Shown here piece after piece: positions 10,398 through 19,157 of a DNA stretch of 64,000 nucleotides. This stretch comes from CAVOXO01 sp963700425 (GTDB taxonomy: Bacteria > Actinomycetota > Acidimicrobiia > Acidimicrobiales > Microtrichaceae): positions 434,001 through 498,000 of the forward strand of contig CAVOXO010000003.1 of assembly GCA_963700425.1 (NCBI GenBank), read 5' to 3'. Made by a program: the position numbers and the translations under genes. The stretch's first letter is position 1. The number at the start of each line of letters is the position of its first letter. The notes below the pieces were generated by a model, which saw only the letters and a list, made by a program, of their open reading frames with translations, ran no database searches and was not told the origin of the DNA.

Positions 10398-10994
10398 GTG
10401 GTGAGAAGCGCCGTCTCGGGCGAGGAGTTGGCTGCGGCATGGTCCCATCCTTCGGTGCTCGAGGGCCAGAGCATCGGATCGCTGGTGGGTCACCTCGCCC
10501 GTGGCTCGGTCTGGGTGGTCGAGGACTATCTCGACCGGTCGGTGCCCGACCCCGGTGAGGTCGGCGTGCAGAGCGCGGCCGCCTACTTCACCACCGTGGG
10601 GGACACCCTGACCGAGGCCGATCACGCAGCGATCAGGACACGGGGCGCCGATGTCGCCGCCTCAGGACACCCGAGAGTGGTCGAGCAGCTGTCGGGCGCC
10701 ATCGACCGGCTCGCAGCACGGTTGCCCGGCGAGCCGTCCGATCGGGCGATCGCCGTGTTCGGCGGCACGGTGATGAGGCTCGACGACTACCTGGTGACCC
10801 GAATCGTCGAACAGGTCGTTCATCTCGACGATCTCGCCCGGTCGCTGGGCATCGGGACGTGGGTCAACCCGCCCGGCGCCGAGGAACTGGTGGTTGCGTG
10901 CGGTGCGGACATCGGCCGCGCCAGGCGCGGTGACCGGGCGATGGTCCGCGCCCTGTTCCGTGGTGACGTGGCCGGAGTGCTCCCGGTGCTGTGA
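10398..10994 (+). CDS. Maleylpyruvate isomerase N-terminal (DinB-fold) family protein
   Basis: About 198 residues of a four-helix DinB/MDMPI fold. Metal-binding residues are visible: His32 in VGHLARG and the Glu138-x3-His142 pair in VEQVVHLDDLA, matching the His/Glu/His triad of mycothiol-dependent maleylpyruvate isomerase. That suggests a thiol-dependent enzyme using mycothiol, as expected in an actinobacterium. The specific reaction cannot be assigned. Start GTG 10398 is the first usable codon, but conserved-looking sequence (RDQFLSGAEV) precedes it, so the true start may be slightly upstream. Confidence 0.75.
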   Translation: MVRSAVSGEELAAAWSHPSVLEGQSIGSLVGHLARGSVWVVEDYLDRSVPDPGEVGVQSAAAYFTTVGDTLTEADHAAIRTRGADVAASGHPRVVEQLSGAIDRLAARLPGEPSDRAIAVFGGTVMRLDDYLVTRIVEQVVHLDDLARSLGIGTWVNPPGAEELVVACGADIGRARRGDRAMVRALFRGDVAGVLPVL

Positions 10995-11015
10995 TCCTGC
11001 GGGCACACCTGGGTC

Positions 11016-11276
11016 ATGTCACTGGAGTCCATCGACCATGTACAACTCGCCATGCCGCCCGGTCAGGAGGCATCAGCGGTCGCGTCCTATCAGGGCCTGC
11101 TCGGTCTCGCCCACGTGCCGAAGCCGGCTCCCTTCGCGACCGCGGAGGATGCTGGTTCGAGAACGGTTCGGTGAAGGTGCATGTCGGCGTAGAGGAGGGC
11201 TTCCGGCCCGCTCGGAAGGCTCACCCGGCGTTCGTGGTGTCCGACCTCGGCGCGCCGTCGCTCGACCGGACCACGG
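11016..11276 (+). pseudogene. Truncated glyoxalase/VOC family gene
   Basis: The start, MSLESIDHVQLAMPPG, and, in another frame from about 11147, WFENGSVKVHVGVE and HPAFVVSDL are typical of the N-terminal two thirds of a VOC (glyoxalase/bleomycin-resistance) protein. The last ~40 residues with the final metal ligand are absent: similarity stops near 11270, where the convergent flavoprotein gene ends at 11277. The frame change near 11143 fits a lost base (accgcgg for acccgcgg), unlike the insertions that dominate elsewhere. Deletion plus truncation suggests a genuine remnant, though an assembly error is possible. Confidence 0.6.
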
Positions 11277-12647
11277 TCAGTCGACGCGGCCGAGCTTGTC
11301 GTACAGGTCGGGAAACGTGCCGTTGGGGTCGAGGCGAGACTTGGCCTCGACGTAGCGGTCGCGGTCGTAGATCTCCCAGAAACGATCCCGCTCGTAGTGG
11401 TTGCGGCCGATGAGGGTCTTGATTCCCCCCAGCCGGAAGGTCTCCTCTTCGAGGAGAACCGAATAGTCGCGGTGTCGTTCGTTGTTGCGCTTCCCGTACA
11501 CCGCGCAGTCGATCAGGAGTTCTCCGTCCGCGGTCCCGTCGGTGATCGCCGATCCCAGCCAGGGGTACAGCGCCGGGGGCCGGTAGGGCACGACCCAGAG
11601 CGGCCAGAAATCGAACACCCGCCCGTACCACTCCCAGAACTCGGCGAAACGCCTCTGGGGTAGGAACACATCGCACACGACGTCGGGTCGCCGGCTGACG
11701 AGCCGTTGAGCCCGTCCGACCCGGTTCGCCCATCGGATCAGGTTCGTCGACCCGAGGAACTGCCGACCGAGGACACGGCGGAACCAACGCCACTGGAGAG
11801 GCGGCACGGTGGCGGTCAGCCAGTGGCATTCGGTGTCATAGCGGAAGAAGTAGTCCTCGGCGCGAAGGAGATCGGTCCGTCGCCGCTCGACCGAGCGGTA
11901 GTAGATGTCCTCGCCCGAGTAGTCCGACGGGGTGTCGTCGCCGGGGTCATCGGTGAAGGTGCCGAGACACAGCGTGAGATGGTCGGGTCCGAAGACGATC
12001 CCGTCGACGAGGTCGTGGGGGGCGTCGGTATCGGTGCGACAGGCGTCCACCAGCGCGGCCTCGAACTCGTCGAAGCGGGTGAACGTCCGATAGTCCATCC
12101 GAACGAACCGAGCTGCGGGAACGAGGGTGAAGGTGGCGGCTGTGAGCACCCCGAGCGTTCCGTAGGAGCCGTGGACGTGATGGAAGAGCTCCGGATCGTC
12201 AGTCCCCGACAGATGGTGCACCGTGCCATCGCCGCCGACGACCTCGTAGGACAGGCAGTTGTCATGGAAGCCGCCGAGACGGAAGGACATCGATTCCACC
12301 GAGCAACCTGCAATGGCCCCGCCGACGGTGATGCCCGACAGCTCGGGAACGACGGCCGGTGCCAACCCGTGAGGAAGCGTGGCCGCCACCAACTCGGCGA
12401 AGGTGACCCCGGGTTCGCAGGTGCAGACGGCGGACACCGGATCGATCGAGATGATGTTCGTGAGGGTCGACGCATCGATCGCGACCGAGGAGAAGCGACG
12501 ATCACCCGGCAGCGGAACGACGTGGTGGACTCCGCCCTTGTCGATGTGCGCCGGTGCGTCGGTGGGGTTCCGGGCAGCGAGGGATTCGGCGATGCGAGCG
12601 ACCCGCTGGTCATGAGCGGTCGTCGTCGACAAGGTGACGGTGGACAT
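11277..12647 (-). CDS. FAD-binding oxidoreductase, DHCR24-like
   Basis: 456 residues. The N-terminal half is a PCMH-type FAD-binding domain with ASTLTNIISIDP, CEPGVTFAEL and the flavin-binding stretch PELSGITVGGAIAGCSVESMS. The C-terminal part, with IGRNHYERDRFWEIYDR and LDPNGTFPDLYDK, resembles delta24-sterol reductase (DHCR24/Diminuto) and related oxidoreductases. It may reduce or oxidise a hydrophobic side chain such as that of a steroid or polyprenyl compound; the substrate is not determinable. Intact frame. It diverges from the small zinc-ribbon gene at 12695. Confidence 0.82.
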   Translation of the reverse strand: MSTVTLSTTTAHDQRVARIAESLAARNPTDAPAHIDKGGVHHVVPLPGDRRFSSVAIDASTLTNIISIDPVSAVCTCEPGVTFAELVAATLPHGLAPAVVPELSGITVGGAIAGCSVESMSFRLGGFHDNCLSYEVVGGDGTVHHLSGTDDPELFHHVHGSYGTLGVLTAATFTLVPAARFVRMDYRTFTRFDEFEAALVDACRTDTDAPHDLVDGIVFGPDHLTLCLGTFTDDPGDDTPSDYSGEDIYYRSVERRRTDLLRAEDYFFRYDTECHWLTATVPPLQWRWFRRVLGRQFLGSTNLIRWANRVGRAQRLVSRRPDVVCDVFLPQRRFAEFWEWYGRVFDFWPLWVVPYRPPALYPWLGSAITDGTADGELLIDCAVYGKRNNERHRDYSVLLEEETFRLGGIKTLIGRNHYERDRFWEIYDRDRYVEAKSRLDPNGTFPDLYDKLGRVD

Positions 12648-12694
12648 CGGCTCATCGTTGCAGATGGCGCGGCGCCGTGTGGGAAGGTGTCGTC

Positions 12695-12901
12695 ATGAGT
12701 TCCCCGGTCGGCACGAGCGAGCAGGGCTTCGAGTGCCCGCGGTGCGGGATCGCGGCCAACGCCGAGTTCTACGGACCGTGCGGAAATTGTCGCAACGAGC
12801 TGAGGGCCACTTTCGCCGGAGGTGCCCGTGACGTGACGGCTGTGGCCTACGAGCCGAAGATGAACGTGACCCCCAACGCCGTGGCGCTCAAGGACGACTG
12901 A
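12695..12901 (+). CDS. Small zinc-ribbon-like protein
   Basis: A 68-residue protein with a four-cysteine knuckle, CPRC-x11-CGNC, in its N-terminal half, a likely zinc ribbon. The rest is polar and uncharacterised. ATG 12695 is preceded by GGGAAGG-like sequence about 10 bases upstream. It diverges from the flavoprotein and converges on the TetR gene at 12920. Function unknown; small actinobacterial zinc-ribbon proteins of this kind are common. Confidence 0.6.
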   Translation: MSSPVGTSEQGFECPRCGIAANAEFYGPCGNCRNELRATFAGGARDVTAVAYEPKMNVTPNAVALKDD

Positions 12902-12919
12902 GTCCGAGGCGGATTCCCC

Positions 12920-13495
12920 TCAGCCCACGCCTCGGAGCCCCGCCCAGGCGAGGCGGCTGATGTCGGCGGCCAGAGTGGGTGCATCGACGGCGACGTCATT
13001 GGCGAGCCAGTAGCGGCAGGCGCTCTCGGCCATGCCCACGATGGCGTTGCCGAGCACGAGGCGGTGATCAGGCGGCAACGACTCAACAGTGATGTGGTGG
13101 GCGACGATCTCCGCGATCGACGACTCGACGCGTCGGGCCTCGTCGGCGAATTCGGGATCCCGGCGAGTGTCGTTGCCGAACAGGACGTGGAAGGCATTGC
13201 TGTTCTCCGCGACCCAACCGAAGTAGGCGCCGAATCCCGCTTCGATCTGTTGTCGGGGGCCGCCGGCCTCCGCCGTCGCCTTGGCGACCGTGTCGTGGAG
13301 GTCGGCTCCGATCTCACACAGCACGGCCCGGTACAGGTCACGTTTCGACTCGAAGTGCTGATACAGCACCGGTTTGGTGACCCCGGCCGCCGAGGCGATG
13401 CAGTTCATCGACGACTCGTGGAATCCCTCGATGGCGAATACGTCGGTGGCCATGGAAATGAGCTGCCGTCGCCGCTCTGCAGCAGGAAGTCGCAT
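12920..13495 (-). CDS. TetR family transcriptional regulator
   Basis: 191 residues. The N-terminal helix-turn-helix is clear: RRRQLISMATDVFAIEGFHE, then AAGVTKPVLYQHFESKRDLY, the canonical TetR recognition helix block. The C-terminal ligand domain is compatible with regulators of lipid or acyl-CoA genes, but the ligand is not recognisable. It lies divergent to the lipoprotein at 13587 with a gap of about 90 bases that would hold both promoters. Frame intact. Confidence 0.9.
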   Translation of the reverse strand: MRLPAAERRRQLISMATDVFAIEGFHESSMNCIASAAGVTKPVLYQHFESKRDLYRAVLCEIGADLHDTVAKATAEAGGPRQQIEAGFGAYFGWVAENSNAFHVLFGNDTRRDPEFADEARRVESSIAEIVAHHITVESLPPDHRLVLGNAIVGMAESACRYWLANDVAVDAPTLAADISRLAWAGLRGVG

Positions 13496-13586
13496 GAACC
13501 GCCGAAGCTACCAGAGGCTCCTCGCGTGACGACAGGCCGACATCGGGGGCCCGGGGCGATCCCGAGGCGTGGATAGCGTGGACGGG

Positions 13587-14063
13587 ATGTTCACCGTCAG
13601 TGGCTCTTCCCGCGTGACCTCCTGGTCCGTCGCCGTCGCCGTCGCCGGCGTCCTGATCGCAGCCGTCGGTTGTGCATCGGACGCCGACACCGGATCGACC
13701 ACCGATCCGGTCTCGGAGGTGGGGGATCCGACGACGTCGGTCGCTGCGGCGGACACCACCGAGGTGCTCGCGACCGCGGCGCCCCCGACGTTGCGCAGCT
13801 TCGCGACGCCCTCCGATGCCGGAAAGGCGCTCTTCGCGGCATGGGTGGCGGGGGACTCCACGGCGGCGGTGGGGCTGGGCCCCGACACCGACATCTTCGC
13901 CCTGTTCGCTCTGCCCGCTGGTCCCAGCGCGAAGAATCGGGGATGCGACGCCGGTGAGTTCGGATCCGCGTCGTGCTTCTTCTCGAACGGGCAGGGGGGC
14001 GTGAACGTCACGTTGGCGCCCGGTCCGGACGGTTGGCAGATCTCGGCGATCGCCCCGTTCTGA
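13587..14063 (+). CDS. Putative lipoprotein
   Basis: 158 residues. An N-terminal hydrophobic segment ends in a lipobox-like AAVGC, followed by a Ser/Thr/Asp-rich linker and a small globular C-terminal domain with two further cysteines (RGCDAGEFGSASCFF). It would be exported and lipid-anchored outside the membrane. ATG 13587 is preferred over GTG 13569 because it places a shorter n-region before the signal. No family recognised. Confidence 0.65.
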   Translation: MFTVSGSSRVTSWSVAVAVAGVLIAAVGCASDADTGSTTDPVSEVGDPTTSVAAADTTEVLATAAPPTLRSFATPSDAGKALFAAWVAGDSTAAVGLGPDTDIFALFALPAGPSAKNRGCDAGEFGSASCFFSNGQGGVNVTLAPGPDGWQISAIAPF

Positions 14064-14106
14064 GCCCGGCCTGCAGGAGTGCGCGGCAGCCGCGGTGGCC
14101 GTCGCG

Positions 14107-14388
14107 TCAGTAGCGGAACGCTTCGCCGCGTTCTTCGCGCTCGGCCATCTTCACTCCGTAGCCGAAGATCGTGGCGGGGATGAGGGTGAGACCGCTGAGC
14201 ACCAGGCATCCGATGATGATCCCCACGGCGACGGAGCCGAAATTCGACAGCACACCGATGACGAACACGACGATGGCGACGAGGATCGCGCCGTAGCCGA
14301 TCCGCTTCCCGATCGCGCACCAGCGTCGAACCTGGGCGCGACGGTGCTCGATGCGGGCATCGTCGGGGGTCGGCGTCCGGTCGCTCAT
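14107..14388 (-). CDS. Small membrane protein
   Basis: 93 residues with two hydrophobic helices (about residues 31-52 and 54-76), a charged N-terminus (RIEHRRAQVRRW) and a short charged tail. No family recognised. It lies 30 bases downstream of the DUF5317 gene on the same strand and could be co-transcribed with it. Confidence 0.65.
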   Translation of the reverse strand: MSDRTPTPDDARIEHRRAQVRRWCAIGKRIGYGAILVAIVVFVIGVLSNFGSVAVGIIIGCLVLSGLTLIPATIFGYGVKMAEREERGEAFRY

Positions 14389-14418
14389 CGCCTCAGCATG
14401 GCCCAGCGGACCATGGGG

Positions 14419-15093
14419 TCAGTAGTCGTCGACATCGACGTCGACATCGGGCGGGAGCTTCGGCCGGTAGCGCATCGAGGGGTGCATTCCCGGTCCTCGG
14501 CGCGGCGCAGGCCCTCGGCCGAGCGGCGCGATGTCGCGGCGGTAGTCGGTCGATGCGTGAGTACGGATCCTCCGGCCCCGAACCGCGGCGGCTGCGAGGA
14601 AGAACAGCCCGGTCAGCATCACCAGATCGGAGATCGACAGGACCTGGCGGGTGGGCAGGGGAATCACCTCGCCGAGGAATCGGAGCGAATCGTCGGAGTC
14701 CGCGACGTGACGAGGGCCCGACACGACGACGGCTGTGTCGCCGTTCTCGACGAGACCCGCGGTGTCGAGCGCCCACAGGCTGGTGGGCATTCCGCCGTTG
14801 AGCAGGGTCGGGATGAGGTTGAACACGAGTCCGACGCCGATCAGAGCCATTCCCGGGATCCGGATGTTCGCCCACACGACCACGAGGCCGAGCAGACAGG
14901 CGATGACGTGAGCCCAGGTGGTCCATCCGCCTCCGGTGGAGACGACCCTCACCAGCACCTCGAGGATCACGGCCGTCACGGCGATGGGGAATCCGGCGAT
15001 GCGAAAACGGGCCAGACGATCGATGCTGCCGCCCATGCGCACACCGAGGAGGATTCCGCCCGCCAGGGCGAGGAGGGTGGGCACCAGCGCCAT
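14419..15093 (-). CDS. DUF5317 family membrane protein
   Basis: About 224 residues, starting MALVPTLLALAGGILLGVRMGG, with five or six hydrophobic helices, the family-typical NGGMPTS segment, and a soluble Asp-rich tail (about the last 45 residues). DUF5317 is a membrane family of unknown function found mainly in actinobacteria and clostridia. The start at 15093 is where the family similarity begins; the open frame extends much further upstream only as antisense to the enoyl-CoA hydratase gene. Confidence 0.75.
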   Translation of the reverse strand: MALVPTLLALAGGILLGVRMGGSIDRLARFRIAGFPIAVTAVILEVLVRVVSTGGGWTTWAHVIACLLGLVVVWANIRIPGMALIGVGLVFNLIPTLLNGGMPTSLWALDTAGLVENGDTAVVVSGPRHVADSDDSLRFLGEVIPLPTRQVLSISDLVMLTGLFFLAAAAVRGRRIRTHASTDYRRDIAPLGRGPAPRRGPGMHPSMRYRPKLPPDVDVDVDDY

Positions 15094-15165
15094 CGGGCGA
15101 TCGTAGCGACCCGTTCCCGGTCCTCGACGCCCATCGGGCGGCCACTCGCGTCCTAGGGTCGTTCC

Positions 15166-15946
15166 ATGACGGACGAACTGCTCTACGAGGTCGACGACGG
15201 CGTGGCGACGTTGACCATCAATCGACCCGAGCGTCGCAACGCGTTGTCGTGGCCGGTCATCTCCGGGCTGAGGCAGCGGACGGCGGAGGCCAAGGCGGAC
15301 GAGAACGTGCGCGTGGTCGTCGTCGAGGGAGCGGGGGACAAGGCCTTCTGTGCCGGAGCCGACCTGGGCGGCATGGCCGACAACGCGTCGTCTCTCGAGG
15401 TTCACGAGGCCCGCGGCGAGCTGGCGAGGCTGTTCACGGACTTCTACACGCTCGGGAAGCCGACCATTGCCAAGGTGAGGGGCTTCTGCCTCGCCGGGGG
15501 GTTCGGCCTGGCCCTCTCGTGCGATCTGGTGGTCGCGGCCGACGACGCGGTGTTCGGCACGCCGGAGATCAACGTCGGGCTCTGGCCGTACATGATCACC
15601 GTTCCCGCTGTGCCGTGCGATGCCGCCGAAGAAGGCGCTGGAGTTGATGATGACGGGCCGACGCATCGACGCGGCGGAAGCCGATCGGTTGGGGGTCATC
15701 TCACGGCTCGTGGCTCCGGCGGACCTCGATGCCACGGTGGCCGACGTGTCGGCCGAGTTGGCGGGGAAGTCACCCTCGGTGATGAAGCTGGGCCGAGACG
15801 CCTTCTATTCGGTGTGGGACCAGAGCGCCGCGGATGCCCTCGCCCAGTTGCACCCGTTGTTGACCCTCAACACCTCGCTCGAGGACACCGCGGAGGGCAT
15901 CGCGGCCTTCATCGAGAAGCGCGAACCTCGCTGGACGGGGCGCTGA
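15166..15946 (+). CDS. Enoyl-CoA hydratase/isomerase family protein
   Basis: Crotonase-fold enzyme of about 259 residues after repair. Oxyanion-hole segments CAGADLGG and LAGGFGLALSCDLVVAADDAVF are present, followed by PEINVGLWP. The C-terminal helices resume in the next frame at MPPKKALELMMTGRRIDAAEA after an inserted base or bases near 15605. The stop (15944-15946) overlaps the tail of the convergent TetR gene by 38 bases. It probably hydrates an enoyl-CoA in beta-oxidation or a related route. Confidence 0.87.
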
Positions 15947-16593
15947 GGTCGTCGAGCAGCATCCGCGAGAGACAGTCTCCCAACCATTCCTCGTAGCGCC
16001 GGGGTGACATGCTGCGATCGGCCGTCATCAGGATGTACAGCTCAGGGCTGCACAGTGACCAGAGGGTGTCGGCCGCGTCACCGGTCGACCGGTCGGTGCG
16101 GAGCCGGCCTGTCGACGCCAGGTCGTCGGCGAACGTCGCCATGTTGGCGGCGCGCCGTTCGGCGATCTCCGTCCACACCGCTCGGGCCTCCGGGTCGGTC
16201 GCGGATGCGTCGCGAAGCGCGACCAGCAGCGGTGCCAGGCGGGCATGGATGTCGCGGACGGCAGCGGCGTAGATCGTCAGCTTGGCGGCGGCATCGGGTT
16301 CGCGGTGTATCGCCCTGACGTAGTCGCGCTCCTCGGCGGCAACGGGTCGGTCCGTCCCGGAGATGGCCTGTTCGATCAGCTCGCGGAGGAGCACGGGCTT
16401 GCGGCCCACCAGTTCGTAGACGGTGTCGACACTCGCGCCCGCATCCGTCGCGACGGCCGCGACGGTCGTCGCGGCGATATCCGTTCGCCACGAAGAGCTG
16501 CCGTGCCGAATCGAGGATCCGCTGCCTCGTGGCGTCGGACGCCGCCTTCCGGCCGGGGGAGTCGTAGGAGCGTTTCTTGACGGTGCGGCCCAT
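15909..16593 (-). CDS. TetR family transcriptional regulator
   Basis: About 228 residues. The N-terminus RQRILDSARQLFVANGY is followed, after one inserted base near 16485, by ATTVAAVATDAGASVDTVYE, the TetR helix-turn-helix with a slightly unusual recognition helix (TVYELVGRKPVLL). The C-terminal domain resembles the TetR_C group that reads SGTDRPVAAEERDYV. It diverges from the small gene at 16647; the 53-base gap has an A/T-rich stretch and an inverted repeat (16609-16625), a likely autoregulatory site. Confidence 0.85.
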
Positions 16594-16608
16594 CGTGACA
16601 TAATTTCA

Positions 16609-16625
16609 TCCGATGACACTTCGGA
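16609..16625. promoter_or_regulatory. Inverted repeat between divergent TetR and small ORF
   Basis: TCCGA (16609-16613) and TCGGA (16621-16625) form a 5-base inverted repeat with a 7-base spacer inside the only A/T-rich part of this intergenic gap (CATAATTTCAT just before it). The position between a TetR gene and its divergent neighbour is where an autoregulatory operator is expected. Arms are short, so this is tentative. Confidence 0.4.
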
Positions 16626-16646
16626 CCAAATGATCGGACGGCGACG

Positions 16647-16940
16647 ATGACCTACGCATACACACAGGACGTTCCCATCGATGCGGGGTTCTACTCGCGA
16701 ATTGTCGAAGGAGTCGGCACCGACCCGCCGGAGGGATTCATCGTCCACCTCGCCATCGAACGTCCCGAGGGAGGGCTGCGCTACATCGACGTCTGGAGGT
16801 CCGAAGAGGACTGCGACCGCTTCACCGAGGACCGTCTCCATCCCGTGGTGCACGGGCTTCTGAGCGAGGTCTTCGGCGATGAGCTACCCGCCGAGCCGCC
16901 GCGGACCCCGATCTCGGTCGTGCACGTCTGGCAGGCCTGA
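16647..16940 (+). CDS. Small alpha/beta-barrel-like protein
   Basis: 97 residues, no signal. The order of a hydrophobic strand (GFIVHLAIERPEGGLRYIDVW), an acidic helix (SEEDCDRFTEDRLHPVV) and a final strand (ISVVHVWQ) is that of the dimeric alpha/beta-barrel (ABM-like) group. Diverges from the TetR gene and is probably its target. The enzyme activity, if any, is unknown. Confidence 0.6.
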   Translation: MTYAYTQDVPIDAGFYSRIVEGVGTDPPEGFIVHLAIERPEGGLRYIDVWRSEEDCDRFTEDRLHPVVHGLLSEVFGDELPAEPPRTPISVVHVWQA

Positions 16941-16946
16941 TCGACG

Positions 16947-16963
16947 GGGTGGCTCAGCCACCC
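16947..16963. terminator. Hairpin between convergent genes
   Basis: GGGTGGC (16947-16953) and GCCACCC (16957-16963) form a perfect 7-bp stem with a 3-base loop, six bases after the stop of the small plus-strand gene and six before the stop of the convergent SRPBCC gene. It has no T run, as is usual for high-GC actinobacteria; it could serve both strands. Confidence 0.55.
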
Positions 16964-16968
16964 GGGGG

Positions 16969-17439
16969 CTAGTGGTCGACTCGGTCGTCGCTCGTGATCC
17001 GCTCGACGAACTGGCGGCGACCCTGATCGAGGATCCAGTTGTGCCCGAATTCGACCAGGGGCCGGGCGACCGCGCCGTATCCGCGCAGGACCCGGTTCGT
17101 GGGGCGGAGATCGGACACCAGACGCGCGGAAGTTCCCGTGGGGCTCTCTGCCATCGTCAGCACGGCTGTCCCCCCGATGTCCCCGGTGATCGTCGACGCC
17201 ACGCGGCGGGCCGTCTGGACGTCGTCGAGACGCACGTCGAAGCGCACCCGGTAGGGCAGGGGCGGTGAGACCTCACACGACCAGCGTTCGTCCGCAACGA
17301 ATCCGTCGCCGGGCTCGAAACGACGCAACCACGGCCACCACTGCGTATAGGAGCCGGTCGCGCTCAGGTGGTCCCACAACTCGCCGGGGTCCATGTCGAA
17401 ATGCCAGCTCCGATCCGAGAGAAACGTCGTGCGACCCAC
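16969..17439 (-). CDS. SRPBCC family protein
   Basis: 156 residues with the START-like pattern: an opening strand (FLSDRSWHFDMDPGELWDHL), an aromatic segment (YTQWWPWLRRFE), alternating strands, and a long C-terminal helix (VLRGYGAVARPLVEFGHNWILDQGRRQF). This fold binds hydrophobic ligands (polyketide cyclase/dehydrase and lipid-transport group). Substrate unknown. Frame intact. Confidence 0.78.
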   Translation of the reverse strand: MGRTTFLSDRSWHFDMDPGELWDHLSATGSYTQWWPWLRRFEPGDGFVADERWSCEVSPPLPYRVRFDVRLDDVQTARRVASTITGDIGGTAVLTMAESPTGTSARLVSDLRPTNRVLRGYGAVARPLVEFGHNWILDQGRRQFVERITSDDRVDH

Positions 17440-17547
17440 GCCGACAGTCTGGCCGCTTCCGCCGTTCGTCGCCGTGGAACGTCGGCGCCCGCTCTGGAAC
17501 CCGCGTCGGCGGCGCTAGTTTGCGGGCGTCCGCACTGAGGGGGTCAC

Positions 17548-19134
17548 ATGGCCGAGGTCGACGAACGACACAATTGGGCGCCGTTGCTGGCCGACCTCGA
17601 AGAGCGGAGGGATCGTGCTCTCGCCATGGGAGGCGAGGAGCGGGTCGAGCGCCAGCGGAGCCTGGGCAAGCTCCCCGTGCGGGAGCGCCTCGAGCGTTTC
17701 GTCGACCCGGGATCGTTCGTCGAGTACGGCCAGCTCGCCGACCACATGGACCCGGGGTATGCCGCAAAGGGGCACTTCGCCGCCGACGGGTGCATCACCG
17801 GCATCGGGGAGATCGACGGTCGGCGGGTCGCCGATCTGCGCCTACGACTTCACGGTGATGGCCGGATCGATGGGTGCCGTCAACGAGTACAAGGTGACCC
17901 GGCTGCGCGAGCTGGTGCTGCGACAGCGCATCCCGATCGTCTGGCTGCTCGACTCCGCCGGCGCCCGGGTCGGCTCGTCGACCGGTTCGACCTTCGCGGG
18001 TGCGGGGGCGCTGTTCCGCGAGCAGGTGCGCCTCTCGGGGGTGGTGCCCCAGGTGGCGGCGCTCATGGGCCACTGCGCGGCCGGCACCGCCTACATCCCG
18101 GCGCTCGCCGACGTGATCATCATGGTCAAGGGCATCTCGTCGATGGCGCTGGCCGGCCGCCACCTCGTCAAGGCGGCCACCGGCGAGGACGTCACCGAGG
18201 AGGAGATGGGCGGCTCGGAGGTCCACACCAAGGTCTCCGGGCGTGGCCGACGTCGAGGTCGCCGACGACGACGAGTGCCTCGCCGCGGTCCGCGACTACC
18301 TCGTCGCTACTTCCCGTCGAACAACACCGAGGAGCCGCCGGTCGCGAGCACCGACGATCCCGATCGACAGGCGGTCCGAAGACCTCTACGACATCGTCCC
18401 CACCGCGCCGCGGCCGCGCCTACGACATGCACAAGGTGATCGCCTCGATCGTCGACGACGGCGAGACCTTCGAGATGAAGGCGGCCTGGGCCCGCAACAT
18501 CGTCACCACCTTCGCCCGCATGGGCGGCCAGCCCGTGGGCATCGTCGCCAACCAGCCGATGGTCCTGGGCGGTGCCCTCGACGTGAACTCCGCCGACAAG
18601 GCCGCCCGGTTCGTCTGGCTGTGCGACGCGTTCGGCATCCCGCTGGTGTATCTCCACGACGTGCCCGGGATTCGTCGTCGGCACGGTCGTCGAGAAGCAG
18701 GGGATCATCCGTCACGGGGCCAAGATGCTCTTCGCCATCTCCGAGGCCACGGTCCCCAAGATCTCGGTCGTGCTGCGCAAGAGCTACGGCGCCGGCTACT
18801 TCGTGATGAACGGCCTGGCCTACGAGTGCGACTACCTGGTGGCCTGGCCGACCGGCGGAGATCGCGGTGATGGGTCCCGACGGCGTGGTCAACATCACCA
18901 TGCGCAAGGAGCTCGAGGAGGTCCCCGAGGGCACGGAGCGCGACGCCAAGCGGATCGACCTGGCCGAGATGATCCGAGAGAACATCGACCCCTACGTCGC
19001 CGCCGGCCACGGCTCAGGTCGACGACGTCATCGACCCGGCCGAGACCCGCGCCGCGATCATCGCGGGGCTGCACGCCAACCGCACCAAGCAGGTGCCGCG
19101 CCCGTGGCGCAAGCACGGAGTGCTGCCGGTCTGA
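17548..19134 (+). CDS. Acyl-CoA carboxylase carboxyltransferase (beta) subunit, frame disrupted
   Basis: Transfers carboxyl from carboxybiotin to an acyl-CoA (acetyl-, propionyl- or methylcrotonyl-CoA). Across three frames the product shows GKLPVRERLERFVDPGSF, DFTVMAGSMGAVNEYK, the first oxyanion region SAGARVG, and in the second half MHKVIASIVDDGETFE, VANQPMVLGGALDVNSADKAARF and LRKSYGAGYFVMNG. At least six frame changes (about 17840, 18240, 18300-18420, 18668, 18858, 19012) fit inserted bases. Repaired length of about 525 residues is normal. No biotin carboxylase gene is in the window; the biotinyl domain at 25008 is a possible partner. Confidence 0.88.
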
Positions 19135-19157
19135 CGGCGCTCACATCAACCGGCTGA

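Noticed and set aside
17548..19134. Carboxyltransferase treated as a decayed pseudogene
   Set aside because: All conserved blocks are present in order and the frame changes fit the insertion pattern seen across the window.
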